Assembly (NCBI GenBank): GCA_025350325.1
Contig: JANXYB010000138.1
Coordinates: forward strand, 62,001-126,000
DNA: 64,000 bases
Source of the DNA: Acidobacteriaceae bacterium
Lineage (GTDB): Bacteria > Acidobacteriota > Terriglobia > Terriglobales > Acidobacteriaceae
Direction of reading: 5' to 3'
The position numbers were made by a program, and so were the translations under genes. Under the pieces are notes generated by a model. It did no database searches. It had not been told where the DNA came from and worked only from the letters and a program-made list of their open reading frames with translations. Below are positions 8,767-17,879 of this stretch, piece after piece (positions within the stretch are counted from its first letter, which is position 1; each line of letters starts with the position of its first letter).

Positions 8767-9630
8767 TTATCTCCGCAGCCAAACGTCGGTAGCGACGAAT
8801 GCGAGAAAGACCGTGGCGATCACCCCATTCATGGTAAAAAAAGCTGCATTAAGGCGGCGCAGATCGCTCGGTGAAACCAGGGAATGTTCGTAAGCCAGCA
8901 GCAATGCGGCTGCTGCGATGCCAAGCCAACCGGCGAAACCAAATCCGAAGAGATGCCCAAACCACGCGAGCAGGCAAAGCATGGTCAGGTGCATACCGCG
9001 CGCAGCCCAAAAAGCTGTGGGGATACCCATGGCCTGCGGCAAACTGTAAAGACCAGCGGCGCAATCGTGGTCAAAATCCTGGCACGCATAAAGCACGTCG
9101 AAGCCGGCGACCCAAAGAGTGACCGCAGCAGTGAGTACGAGGATTCGCGGATCAAGCTCGCCACGCACCGCGATCCATGCAGCTGAGGGCGCAAGTCCTA
9201 GCGCCAAGCCCAAAATCAGATGGGACCAGCGCGTGAAGCGCTTCATATAGCTGTAGCTCAGCAGCACGATCAGTACCATGGGCGACAAGTACAAGGTAAG
9301 TCGATTCAATTGTGCCGAAGCCAGAATGAACACCAGGCCCATAACCACGGTGAATCCCAAGACAAACCGGCGCGACAGCAAACCGGCGGGGATGGCCCGA
9401 ATCTTAGTGCGTGGATTGGCTGCGTCCAATTCCGCATCAGCCCAGCGGTTAAACGCCATGGCGCATGAGCGAGCCGAAACCATGGCCACCAGGATCCAGA
9501 ACAAAGTTCGCCAGGCGGGCAAGCCGCCGGCCGCTAAAACCACCGCTGTCAACGCAAAGGGGAGTGCGAAGATGGAGTGCTCCCATTTGATCATTTCCAG
9601 CGTGATGCGAGTTTTTTTAAGCCAGCCCAT
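8767..9630 (-). CDS. ubiA: UbiA-family polyprenyltransferase (4-hydroxybenzoate / MqnP type)
   Basis: Integral-membrane aromatic prenyltransferase that attaches the isoprenoid tail in quinone synthesis. The first aspartate-rich motif is FNRWADAELDAANPRT (NRxxD...D), the second YACQDFDHDCAAGLYSLP; about eight hydrophobic segments follow one another, as in the superfamily. The DAANPRTKIRAIPAG and GLYSLP signatures are closer to the UbiA-like group that includes MqnP of the futalosine menaquinone route than to MenA; acidobacteria use menaquinone, so a menaquinone role is plausible but not shown. ATG 9628-9630 (287 aa) is preferred over the GTG at 9637-9639 because a GAG-rich stretch is better spaced. 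Directly upstream of pheA; both consume chorismate-derived metabolism. Confidence 0.85.
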   Translation of the reverse strand: MGWLKKTRITLEMIKWEHSIFALPFALTAVVLAAGGLPAWRTLFWILVAMVSARSCAMAFNRWADAELDAANPRTKIRAIPAGLLSRRFVLGFTVVMGLVFILASAQLNRLTLYLSPMVLIVLLSYSYMKRFTRWSHLILGLALGLAPSAAWIAVRGELDPRILVLTAAVTLWVAGFDVLYACQDFDHDCAAGLYSLPQAMGIPTAFWAARGMHLTMLCLLAWFGHLFGFGFAGWLGIAAAALLLAYEHSLVSPSDLRRLNAAFFTMNGVIATVFLAFVATDVWLRR

Positions 9631-9787
9631 AGCGTGCACGTCTCTTTGGTCAGTGTATCGCTAGCGTGTAATTCATTTTTGAGCCCTGGCATGCGCCTGG
9701 TTGTTTCCGGGTTAAAGTGTTGGAGGCTGGCAGTGAGCGGAAGTACGGAGCCGACTCTGATGTTCAAACTCTTTCTGCATAAAGACG

Positions 9788-9814
9788 AAAGGCGCAGCTT
9801 GCGCCGCGCCTTTT
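9788..9814 (-). terminator. Rho-independent terminator after the BON protein gene
   Basis: AAAGGCGC pairs with GCGCCTTT, with an alternative inner stem GGCGC/GCGCC, and is bounded by A and T runs. It sits 25 bases beyond the stop of the minus-strand BON gene. It can also act on the plus strand. Confidence 0.75.
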
Positions 9815-9838
9815 GAGTCACGAGTTTGAAGGCACTGG

Positions 9839-10663
9839 TTACTTTTGCGCCTGGCCGCTCGGCTTCTGCATTTCGCTTGGCTGGTTGGCCACCTGCAGAT
9901 AGTTTTTTACGCTAAAGATTCCCGGGACGCCGTTCGCACGGATGTATGCCGTGTCTTTGTCGGCCTGCGTATCCACCACGCCATAAAGCTCCACGTGGCC
10001 GTTCTGCACCGAGATGCGAATAGGCTTGGCGGGGTCGATGGCGTATTTGTTGAGTGAAGGATAGCCGTAGATTGCACGCGCGACCTGCAGGCGTGACTGG
10101 TCGTCCATGATCGACACGGGATCGACCTCGATGTCATCGATGGCTTCTTTCACACCGGGGTAGGTTGAGACCACGGTCATCGCTGAATCCTTGTCGACAT
10201 CGGTGCGAGCATGGCCGCCCAGCGTCACTACGCCGTTCTCAACGCTCATGGTGATTGAATTAAAAGCGTTGCCGTAACCGACGCGGTCATAGGCGAGTTT
10301 TTCAGCTAACTTGGTCTTCAAGTCGTTGTCAGAGACTGAAGGGCCGCCGACCTCGATCTGATTCCTCACTGCGGTGACGCCTTTCGCCTTTCGTACGCGC
10401 TTCTCAGCGTCAACTTTGTATTCGTAAATGTTGACGGTCCCTGTAAGAGTGGCGATACCATTCTCTACACTTACCTTCACGTCCTTGAACTGCGACTTAC
10501 TGAGTTTGCCCGCAACCTCATTGGAGTTTGAGCCATCCTGCTGCGCAAGGGTCGGCGCCAAGCGCGGAGCGGCGGCCAAAGATGCTGCTGGAAGACTCAT
10601 GAGGGCCCCAGCAACAGCCATAACTAGTGCCGCATGGGTATGTAGATTCGCTTTGCTTGTCAT
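9839..10663 (-). CDS. Secreted protein with three BON domains
   Basis: 274 aa exported protein of the OsmY/BON type, thought to bind membranes or phospholipid and to help envelope integrity under stress. A signal peptide runs over about residues 1-30 (ALVMAVAGALMSLPAASLAAA). Three BON repeats follow at about 46-107 (FKDVKVSVENGIATLTGTV), 113-183 (FNSITMSVENGVVTLGGHA) and 187-255 (IRISVQNGHVELYGVV); each ends in the characteristic V..A...VPG/YPGV..V.N/D. segment. The start is well supported: AAGGAG lies 7-8 bases before the ATG. Single-gene unit, terminated at 9788-9814. Three copies are more than the two of E. coli OsmY. Confidence 0.85.
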   Translation of the reverse strand: MTSKANLHTHAALVMAVAGALMSLPAASLAAAPRLAPTLAQQDGSNSNEVAGKLSKSQFKDVKVSVENGIATLTGTVNIYEYKVDAEKRVRKAKGVTAVRNQIEVGGPSVSDNDLKTKLAEKLAYDRVGYGNAFNSITMSVENGVVTLGGHARTDVDKDSAMTVVSTYPGVKEAIDDIEVDPVSIMDDQSRLQVARAIYGYPSLNKYAIDPAKPIRISVQNGHVELYGVVDTQADKDTAYIRANGVPGIFSVKNYLQVANQPSEMQKPSGQAQK

Positions 10664-10934
10664 GTCATGCTCCTTATAAACTTCGATGTTGCTTTCTGCT
10701 GCATGTCTAGAGACCGAGCAGATTTGTTATCCGCCAGTTATAGACACAGATTCGTGCTAAAGGTTACGGGGTTGTTTGGCTACAAGTTCTTTCTCTCTGA
10801 GAGGGGCAGTAGGGTGGCCGTATCTGCCGGGTAGAATCTAACTCTTTTGCTGGCTGGCAACTATCTATAAAGGTAGGGCATCCGACATAGTGGCTGGGTG
10901 TGAGATTTGACCCTGAAAGATGCCCAATTGAACC

Positions 10935-12800
10935 TTGTTCGGAGGCATCATCCTGTCTTTATCGAATCAAATTTATGAGATTGAAAGCTCTTTCATACCA
11001 TTCGCCGGCGACGCTTCAGCACCGTGCGCCCACGCGGTGCACTTCTATGAGACCGACGCAGTCTTTTGTGACAGCCTGAGTGCATTTGTCGGCGCAGCGC
11101 TCGGGGCTGGCGGCGCCTGTATCGTCGTGGCCACGCCGATTCACCAAAAAGAGTTGCTGCATCGCCTCGAATCCTATGGAATCGACGTGCAGAAATGCGC
11201 CGCCGAGCATCGTTATACCGCCTTGGACGCAGAGGATACTCTCTCGCGGATATTGATAAATGGGGAGGCGGATCCCTCTCTATTCGCGTCAATGATCGAG
11301 CCTTTCCTGACTAGGGCGAAGGCAAGCGTTGGTCGCAGGTCCTGTCCGATAGTAGTGTTTGGGGAGATGGTCGCCCTTCTCTGGACGCAGGGCATGCGCG
11401 ATGCGGCGATCAAGTTAGAGCATCTCTGGAATGGTCTGGTGCGCAAGCACAACTTCGCATTGCGGTGTGCTTATCCCGTCGGCAATTTGAGGCATGAGCC
11501 GCAGGCCGATCTGCTGCACCGGATAACCGCGGTCCACAGTGAAGTGATTACGACGGGGGACGAGTCGTCGGCTGAGCAGATTGCAGAACGCTTGAGGATC
11601 ACCTCTTCGCTGCGAAACCAGGCATCAATCACAGAGACGGTTCCTGAAGAGCGCGTGCGTGTGATCTTGCAACGAAAGAAGATGGAAGAAAGGTTGCAAC
11701 GCAGCGAAGAGTTCGCAAAGAATATTGTTGAAAGCACCGTCGATTGCGTCAAAGTGCTTGATTGCGATGGGAAGATTGAATATATAAGTCCGCCAGGATT
11801 GCGGACACTTGAAATCACCGACGAGCGTGAGTATCTTGGGCGTCCTTGGGTTACATTCTGGCTAAAGGAAGATCGAAAGCGAGCAGAAGACGCAATCTCA
11901 TCGGCGCGCTCAGGCGGAGTGGGCAGCTTTCAGGGAGAGACTATTGGGCCAAGCGGAGTTAAGAAATGCTGGGACGTGAAGATAACTCCCGCGCTCGATA
12001 CCAGGGGTGCGATCGAAAGTCTGGTCGTGGTTTCCCGGGACATCACCGAGTTACGCGCCGCTCAAGAGATCGCCATTCAAGCAGAAAAATTGGCTGCGGC
12101 TGGCCGACTCGCAGCGACGATTGCCCATGAAATTAATAATCCACTCGAAGCGGTAACGAATTTTATTTACTTAGCGATGACGGCCGAGGGCTTGCCGGAA
12201 CAAGTTTTCCGGCATTTACAAATAGCCGATAGGGAATTAGCGCGCGTGGCGCAGATCGCACAACAGACGTTAGGGTTCTATAGGGACAACGCGAAAGGTA
12301 GATGGATTGACGTCAATGAATTGATGCAAGGCGTGACTGTTCTCTACGAACGCAAGCTCGCGCGCAAACATCTGCGCATTGAGATCGCCTCGACAAAGGA
12401 ATTGAAAGTTTACGGCAAGCAGGGTGAACTGCGGCAAGCGCTCTCTAACTTGATCGCCAATGCAATCGACGCTTCTAACGATGGCGGGAATATCTGGCTG
12501 CGCGCACATGCGACGCGGAACTGGACCAATGGGATGAAGCCCGGAGTCCGCATCACTCTCGCTGACAACGGAAGCGGCATGACGCCCGAGGTTCAGCGAC
12601 GCATATTCGTCCCATTCTTCACCACCAAGGCAGACATAGGGACCGGAATCGGCCTTTGGACGACGAAGAATTTGATTGAGAAACAAGGCGGTCACATGCG
12701 GTTTCGCAGCAAGCAGGGTGAAAAAGCGGGAACGGTGATGAGTTTTTTCCTTCCTAGTGACCAGAGCGGGCCTGAAGAAATGTCAAAGGCGGTAGCCTAA
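10935..12800 (+). CDS. Sensor histidine kinase with MEDS and PAS domains
   Basis: Soluble two-component kinase of about 615-621 aa; no membrane segment. The N-terminal MEDS (DcmR sensory) domain covers about residues 25-205 (HAVHFYETDAVFCDSLSAFV, GEMVALLWTQG). A PAS domain follows (about 255-375, NIVESTVDCVKVLDCDGKIEYIS...VVVSRDITELR). HisKA holds the phosphorylated His in IAHEINNPLEAVTN, and the ATPase domain shows N-box NLIANAIDAS, G1 DNGSGM and G2 GTGIGLWTTKN. The start is uncertain: TTG at 10935 has no ribosome site, while CGGAGG at 10940-10945 is ideally placed for a CTG at 10953. No cognate response regulator is adjacent. Convergent with the TamB gene, three bases apart. Confidence 0.9.
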   Translation: MFGGIILSLSNQIYEIESSFIPFAGDASAPCAHAVHFYETDAVFCDSLSAFVGAALGAGGACIVVATPIHQKELLHRLESYGIDVQKCAAEHRYTALDAEDTLSRILINGEADPSLFASMIEPFLTRAKASVGRRSCPIVVFGEMVALLWTQGMRDAAIKLEHLWNGLVRKHNFALRCAYPVGNLRHEPQADLLHRITAVHSEVITTGDESSAEQIAERLRITSSLRNQASITETVPEERVRVILQRKKMEERLQRSEEFAKNIVESTVDCVKVLDCDGKIEYISPPGLRTLEITDEREYLGRPWVTFWLKEDRKRAEDAISSARSGGVGSFQGETIGPSGVKKCWDVKITPALDTRGAIESLVVVSRDITELRAAQEIAIQAEKLAAAGRLAATIAHEINNPLEAVTNFIYLAMTAEGLPEQVFRHLQIADRELARVAQIAQQTLGFYRDNAKGRWIDVNELMQGVTVLYERKLARKHLRIEIASTKELKVYGKQGELRQALSNLIANAIDASNDGGNIWLRAHATRNWTNGMKPGVRITLADNGSGMTPEVQRRIFVPFFTTKADIGTGIGLWTTKNLIEKQGGHMRFRSKQGEKAGTVMSFFLPSDQSGPEEMSKAVA

Positions 12801-12803
12801 TAT

Positions 12804-15800
12804 CTAGCGGAACCGCCGCGTCGCTTTGACTACCATCGAGAAGACGCCAGATTCATCGCGCGCCACGAGCAGCGAGACGTGCCGATTGATGGCGATTTCA
12901 GCTTGCAGCAACTGCTGAGCGGTGGTGTCGACGTCTGTCGCATAAGTGAGGGTAAGATTTTTTCCTAACTGCTCCTCAACCGTGATGCGCGTCGTTGAGT
13001 TGCCAAGAACGCCAAGATAACTAGGATCGACTTTGACTGAACCAGCGCCAAAGAGCCTCGCCACGCGACTGCTCACCGTGGCGTTGAGCGCGCCGCCTAG
13101 CAGTGCATCGGTGGTGGGATTCGACGCAACCTGTTCCTGCTGCTGGGTGTAAAGACGTTGCTGATCTTGAGTGCGTCCAAGCGCCAGCAGGGCAACGACA
13201 TCGGCCTCAGGGAGCGGGGGATCGCTACGATAGTTAACTGCCATTTGATTCGGTGAGCCGTGCAAGCCAAGTGTGATGTCGTAGTCTTCCACGCGCGCCG
13301 TCGCGTTAAGGTCAATCATCGGCTGAATTCGAACCGGATTGTTGAACGTGATTTCTCCGCGCTGCAATTCGTAACGCGTGCCGGCGATGGTTGCGCTGCC
13401 TTCGGTAATTGCCACCTGACCCAACAGGGAAGGGGATGCGAGCGTGCCCCGCACATGAAGGTCTACATCTCCGGCAAGTTTTGCATAGGCATTTTGAAAA
13501 TTGAGTTGCGGAGAAGATTGAACGTGCACGTCGAGACGGACGTGATTGGATGGCGCGTCCTGAGATGTGATCGGCTGTGCCTTTGTCGCATGCGCTGCCA
13601 GCGCGACGAAATCCAGATCAGGGCTGACTGTAAAGCGCGTGATGAGTACACCACCGCTCAACAGCAAATTATTTTGCGGACCTTGCAATTGAACGTTAAT
13701 ATCCGCCGCCGAACTGACGCCCTGCGGATAACGTATTCGGATGCCCTTGCCTTTTAGCGACAGATCCGCAAAGATGCCGTGCCGATAAGCGAGATATCCT
13801 GAAACGCTAAGCAAGCCGCCGCCGCTCATCGCCGTCAGCGACTTTACTTCGAGACGATCCTGATTAAACTCGAGCGTGCCATGCAATTGGCTGAGGCTGT
13901 TAGGCAGGTCTTCAAGCGCTAACGAAGCATTTTTAAAATCGATGCGCCCGGTCAACCCCGGATCCTTCAGCGTGCCATGGGCTTCGACTTGAAAGGTGGT
14001 ATCGCCGCTGGCCGTTAGATCGGGATCGATGCTCTCCGCCAACTTGAGGTTGATAGTGCCGCGAGCAGCCATGTCGAGGGGATGTTTGTCTTTGAAGCCA
14101 ATGCTTCCGCGTATATTGAGGTCGGTACCTTCACCGGTGACATGGAGAGGATCAAGACTGATACGCGAATTCAGCAGAGTGGCGTGGACGGCTCCTTCAC
14201 TACGCAAATGCACGCCGGCAATTGTGGCTGCCATTTGCTGCAGACTTGCTTCACCGCGCAATGCTTCGGGGTGAGCCAAGGAGCCTGCAATAGTGATGGT
14301 ACCTTGCAACGATGATTCGCCCTTCAGGGCTTGAACGTGTGCCAGCTTCAACAGCATTCCGATATTAAAGCGCGCGAATTTCAACGTAGCTTGCGTTGCG
14401 TAATCATCGTGGAGCTCGGTCTGGCCGTGGGCAACCAGTTCGGTGGATTCGAACTTGGTGCTTGCGTCGTAGATAAGATTGCGTGCGGCCGTGTGAGCCA
14501 CAACCTCGACGCCGCCGACGGGATCTCCACCGACCGTAAGGCCCGCCAGGCTGGCATGTCCCTCGAGCCGCGGATCATCTAATGTGCCAGAGCCCGTGAT
14601 GTTGAATCCAAGAGTGCCAGTGAGCTGCGAACCCATATCGCGGACGCGTTGAATTTTGGCGATGTCGAGGCCTGCGGCTCGTGCGTCCAATTGAAACCCG
14701 CGCAAATTGAAATCGTAGCTGCCTGCGACTGCGACCTTGCCGGCCGCTCCATTGATGGTGACCGAGGCGAGATGCATCAACTGCCCGGAGATCTCGCCTT
14801 GTGCGTGGACGCGCGATACTGGCTCGCCATAGACTGCACCGCCGTCAAGCTGCACCCAGCCTGCTCCATTGATGGTGTGAATGGGGCCATCGGTATCGAC
14901 TTGCGCACTGAGGATACCGGCGACCGGCAAATCTTGGCTCATGAACGGCCGAAGCTCATCCACGTTAACATTGTCGGCGCGCAAGTGGGCGTTAAGAACT
15001 GAGTTGGAATCGAAAGCTGGAATACCCGCAGCTGCAGCTGAACGCACAGCGGTCAACGAGCCGTTGACATTGATCGATGATTGGCCACGGCGCAATTGCC
15101 CGTGATCGATGCTGATTCGCGCCGCCGAATAACTGCCTGAGGCGGAAACAGAGTCCCAGCGCACCGTTTGCGGGGTTGTAGCCTTGCCCGCAGCAGTCTG
15201 CGCAACCAACAGATCGACATTCGATGCCTGCAGCTTTCCTGCGAGATGAGGATCGACGAGGGAGCCGGTCCAGGTCCCCTGAAATTCCGCTAGGCCACCA
15301 AGCACGATTGGTAATGCAGCAGCGCCCGTCTTTCCATTGGCTTTCAAACCAAGGTCGCGCAGGAGCGTGTTGAATTCGCTGAGGTCATGAGACTGGAAAT
15401 TAATGTTCATGACGGAAGCGCTGCCGAGGGGATAGGCACCGAGACGTCCCTGCGCAGTGATGTGGCTGGCCGGCAGAGCTATATCGAATTTGCGCAGGTC
15501 GACCGCGCCCTCTCGCTGAGTGTAGGTGCCTTCAATCGCCCCCGTTACCGGGACCTCGTTGTGGATGAGACCACCTGATGGATTTACAGCTAGATCGGCC
15601 GTCACAGACAGGGTCCGCACATCCCCCCTCGTCCAATTTGCAATGGTCAGACCGTTCAGATGTGCGTCCAAACCTAATCGCTGAAACGGCGGTTGGCCCA
15701 CGATGTCGAGTACCGTATCCAAAGGAACATTTCTAAACTGTGCGGTCACCTTGCCATTCGTATGCAGGTCGGGCGACGTGTTGCGAGGAAGCTTTGGCGC

Positions 15801-17066
15801 AGCCTTTACCACGGACTGAGTTTTCGTGCCACGCCTGCCGACTGGTTCTGCTGCCACTATCTCATGTGCGCCGGGGATTGGAGGAAGCCAGTGATCAAGC
15901 AGAATTTCGCCTTCGAGTTGGCCTCCTCGAGGCAGGCGCGCGGTTACAGACGTGATGAGCAGATGCACGGGGTCGGCGTGGATGCGAGCGTCGAGTGATA
16001 CACCGCGCGCACTCACCCCGGGCTGAATGTAGTCTGTTCCATTCGCATGCACGGTGCCGTCGATGCGAAATTGTCCTTCACTTCCTCCACCTGCGAGGTC
16101 GAGGAGGGCGATTCCTTTTGTCGCAGACGGGTAGCCCGTGGCGGGCTCTAGGGTGCGCAGGTCTAGGTCGCCGATGATCTTAGCCTGCCATGAGGGCTGT
16201 TGGAAATTATAAAGCGTTCCGGAAATTTCCAACGTATGATCGGGCGCGCTTTTTGCGTGCGTGGTGATGCGCAGAGAGCGCAGGTAGGCATCATTGCGCG
16301 TCAGGTCGAGCGTTGCCTGCATATAGGCGTGGGTACCCGGCGCGGCTGCGCGCAGAGTGGCGCCGCGCACCAAGCTCAGATCGCGGGCGGCAGCGTCGAT
16401 TCTATAGCTCTCGGGATTTTTCCCCGCAGCCGCGACGTACCCAAGGCTCAGCGAAACATCATTGGCGGTGAGATCGAGCGGTGCGAAACGATTTTGAAAA
16501 TCGAAGGATGCTGCGCGATTGTCGTAATCAAGAACGCCTTGCTGTATTCCAATATGTCCGGCTTGGAGATCGAAAAACTTGCTGAAGCCCTGTCCAGTTT
16601 CGGAATGAGTATGCGCGTGTGGCTGGTTAGTCGAGCCATCCGCATAAACAATGAGATGGAGCGAGGGGTGGATAATTTCCAGATCGCGTAGCAGAACGTG
16701 GGGACTCCACAGGCCGAATATGCTGATACGTGCATGCAGGTTGTCGACACGCGCGAATGGCGCTTCTCCAGCCGCTTCGAGGCCGTGAATCACCACGCCG
16801 CTGGCCTCGGCGTCGAGGTCAAATAGATGCCAATGAAAGGATGCGATCTCGACACGTCCGCCGGTAGCGGTTTCGAGCGCGGCGACTATGCGGCCGCGGA
16901 CTATGTTTTCAAGAGCTCCGGAGCTCGCCCAGAAAAGAAAACCGATGATTGCAACAACGGCAAGGATTGTCAGGCCGCCGCTGGTCCAGAAGACGTGACG
17001 CATGTACCGCCGCCGCGGACTCACCGCTTTTGGCGGGATGGGCGTCTCTGGCTCGCGCTCACTCAT
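12804..17066 (-). CDS. TamB/DUF490-like translocation and assembly protein (copy 1)
   Basis: About 1420 aa, anchored in the inner membrane and expected to span the periplasm as a long hydrophobic-groove beta-taco, moving phospholipid or helping outer-membrane protein assembly. The ATG at 17064-17066 is preferred: MSEREPETPIPPKAVSPRRR precedes one membrane helix (TSGGLTILAVVAIIGFLFWA); the longer open frame overlaps the upstream gene. The body consists of repeated beta-rich AsmA/TamB-like segments (for example LEISGTLYNFQQPSWQAKI). The C-terminal region carries TamB hallmarks: YELQRGEITFNNPVRIQPMI, NATARVEDYDITLGLHG and LPEADVVALLALG. It overlaps the SurA-like gene by 8 bases, so coupling is likely. 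AsmA-like family assignment is firm, exact cargo unknown. Confidence 0.88.
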   Translation of the reverse strand: MSEREPETPIPPKAVSPRRRYMRHVFWTSGGLTILAVVAIIGFLFWASSGALENIVRGRIVAALETATGGRVEIASFHWHLFDLDAEASGVVIHGLEAAGEAPFARVDNLHARISIFGLWSPHVLLRDLEIIHPSLHLIVYADGSTNQPHAHTHSETGQGFSKFFDLQAGHIGIQQGVLDYDNRAASFDFQNRFAPLDLTANDVSLSLGYVAAAGKNPESYRIDAAARDLSLVRGATLRAAAPGTHAYMQATLDLTRNDAYLRSLRITTHAKSAPDHTLEISGTLYNFQQPSWQAKIIGDLDLRTLEPATGYPSATKGIALLDLAGGGSEGQFRIDGTVHANGTDYIQPGVSARGVSLDARIHADPVHLLITSVTARLPRGGQLEGEILLDHWLPPIPGAHEIVAAEPVGRRGTKTQSVVKAAPKLPRNTSPDLHTNGKVTAQFRNVPLDTVLDIVGQPPFQRLGLDAHLNGLTIANWTRGDVRTLSVTADLAVNPSGGLIHNEVPVTGAIEGTYTQREGAVDLRKFDIALPASHITAQGRLGAYPLGSASVMNINFQSHDLSEFNTLLRDLGLKANGKTGAAALPIVLGGLAEFQGTWTGSLVDPHLAGKLQASNVDLLVAQTAAGKATTPQTVRWDSVSASGSYSAARISIDHGQLRRGQSSINVNGSLTAVRSAAAAGIPAFDSNSVLNAHLRADNVNVDELRPFMSQDLPVAGILSAQVDTDGPIHTINGAGWVQLDGGAVYGEPVSRVHAQGEISGQLMHLASVTINGAAGKVAVAGSYDFNLRGFQLDARAAGLDIAKIQRVRDMGSQLTGTLGFNITGSGTLDDPRLEGHASLAGLTVGGDPVGGVEVVAHTAARNLIYDASTKFESTELVAHGQTELHDDYATQATLKFARFNIGMLLKLAHVQALKGESSLQGTITIAGSLAHPEALRGEASLQQMAATIAGVHLRSEGAVHATLLNSRISLDPLHVTGEGTDLNIRGSIGFKDKHPLDMAARGTINLKLAESIDPDLTASGDTTFQVEAHGTLKDPGLTGRIDFKNASLALEDLPNSLSQLHGTLEFNQDRLEVKSLTAMSGGGLLSVSGYLAYRHGIFADLSLKGKGIRIRYPQGVSSAADINVQLQGPQNNLLLSGGVLITRFTVSPDLDFVALAAHATKAQPITSQDAPSNHVRLDVHVQSSPQLNFQNAYAKLAGDVDLHVRGTLASPSLLGQVAITEGSATIAGTRYELQRGEITFNNPVRIQPMIDLNATARVEDYDITLGLHGSPNQMAVNYRSDPPLPEADVVALLALGRTQDQQRLYTQQQEQVASNPTTDALLGGALNATVSSRVARLFGAGSVKVDPSYLGVLGNSTTRITVEEQLGKNLTLTYATDVDTTAQQLLQAEIAINRHVSLLVARDESGVFSMVVKATRRFR

Positions 17067-17871
17067 GCGCCACCCGCCCTTGCATTGGGGGAAAGGCATT
17101 GCCGTGCGGCGGCACATTAGTCTTCGGTGCGTCTGTGCTCTCAAGTGCGGGGTCGAGCACTTCGACTTCGCCTTGCTTGCGAAGGTTCTCAAGCCAGACA
17201 CCGAAGAGGGCCGTCACTTGCTGCTGCAGCAATATCTCCTGGATGCGTGGCGAAACCTGTTCGAGAAGAGGTGGCGTTTCGGTGATCGGATACTGTGGCA
17301 GCAGGGTTTCGCGATAGTACTTCTCTATATCTTCCGGTGAAATACGGATGCCTTGACGAAATCTCAATTCTATAAAGCTGAGGATTTGGAGACGATACCT
17401 AAGATACGTTTCAACGTGTTCCGGCGTCAGATCATGACTGTCGAGGAATGCCTTCCACCCGGCGTCGGAGCGGCAGTTCTGGCGAACGCAAGCCGGGAGT
17501 TCAGTACGCAACTCATTCAAGCGAGCCGCAACTTCCTGCTGGCTCGGATCGGCTGACCGCGCATCTTCCTGGCGAATTTCCTGCTCGATGAGGGCCCGGC
17601 TGATCAACTGTTCCAAGGCTCGAGCGGGGGACAGTTCGCTTTTACCAGCCCTCCCCGGATCGAGCACCGCGAGATGCATCTCCTCTTCAAGATCGCTTGA
17701 GAGGATTGCCTGATCGTTCACGACTGCTATAACTTTATCGAGCGTTTCGACGCCAGCATTTTGCGAACTATTCTGCGGTCCCGTTTGACCGAATATACTC
17801 GCCAGCGCAGCAGCTAAAAAGCAAAGCAAACCTATCCGCTTGCTTGCAGTCTTACTCGCGAGGGTCGACAT
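17059..17871 (-). CDS. SurA N-domain-like periplasmic chaperone without PPIase domain
   Basis: 270 aa. A signal sequence (SKRIGLLCFLAAALASIFG) is followed by a SurA-N-like region: LDKVIAVVNDQAILSSDLEEEM is the family start (V.A.VN...I..S.L), then helices with LISRALIEQEIRQ and WKAFLDSHDLTPEHVETYLRYRLQILSFIELRF. There is no parvulin (GGDLG-like) domain, which SurA has twice; the C-terminal part YPITETPPLLEQVSPRIQEILLQQQVTALFGVWLEN resembles the terminal helix that completes the SurA core. So it is probably a holding chaperone only. Lies 8 bases after the BamA-like gene and overlaps the TamB-like gene by 8 bases: a dedicated outer-membrane-protein delivery operon (inference). Lengths from family knowledge, not a search. 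Confidence 0.8.
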   Translation of the reverse strand: MSTLASKTASKRIGLLCFLAAALASIFGQTGPQNSSQNAGVETLDKVIAVVNDQAILSSDLEEEMHLAVLDPGRAGKSELSPARALEQLISRALIEQEIRQEDARSADPSQQEVAARLNELRTELPACVRQNCRSDAGWKAFLDSHDLTPEHVETYLRYRLQILSFIELRFRQGIRISPEDIEKYYRETLLPQYPITETPPLLEQVSPRIQEILLQQQVTALFGVWLENLRKQGEVEVLDPALESTDAPKTNVPPHGNAFPPMQGRVAHE

Positions 17872-17879
17872 ATGATTTA

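Noticed and set aside
12804-17201. TamB copy 1 starting at 17201
   Set aside because: That start would overlap 143 bases of the SurA-like gene; ATG 17066 gives an 8-base overlap and a normal N-terminal membrane anchor.
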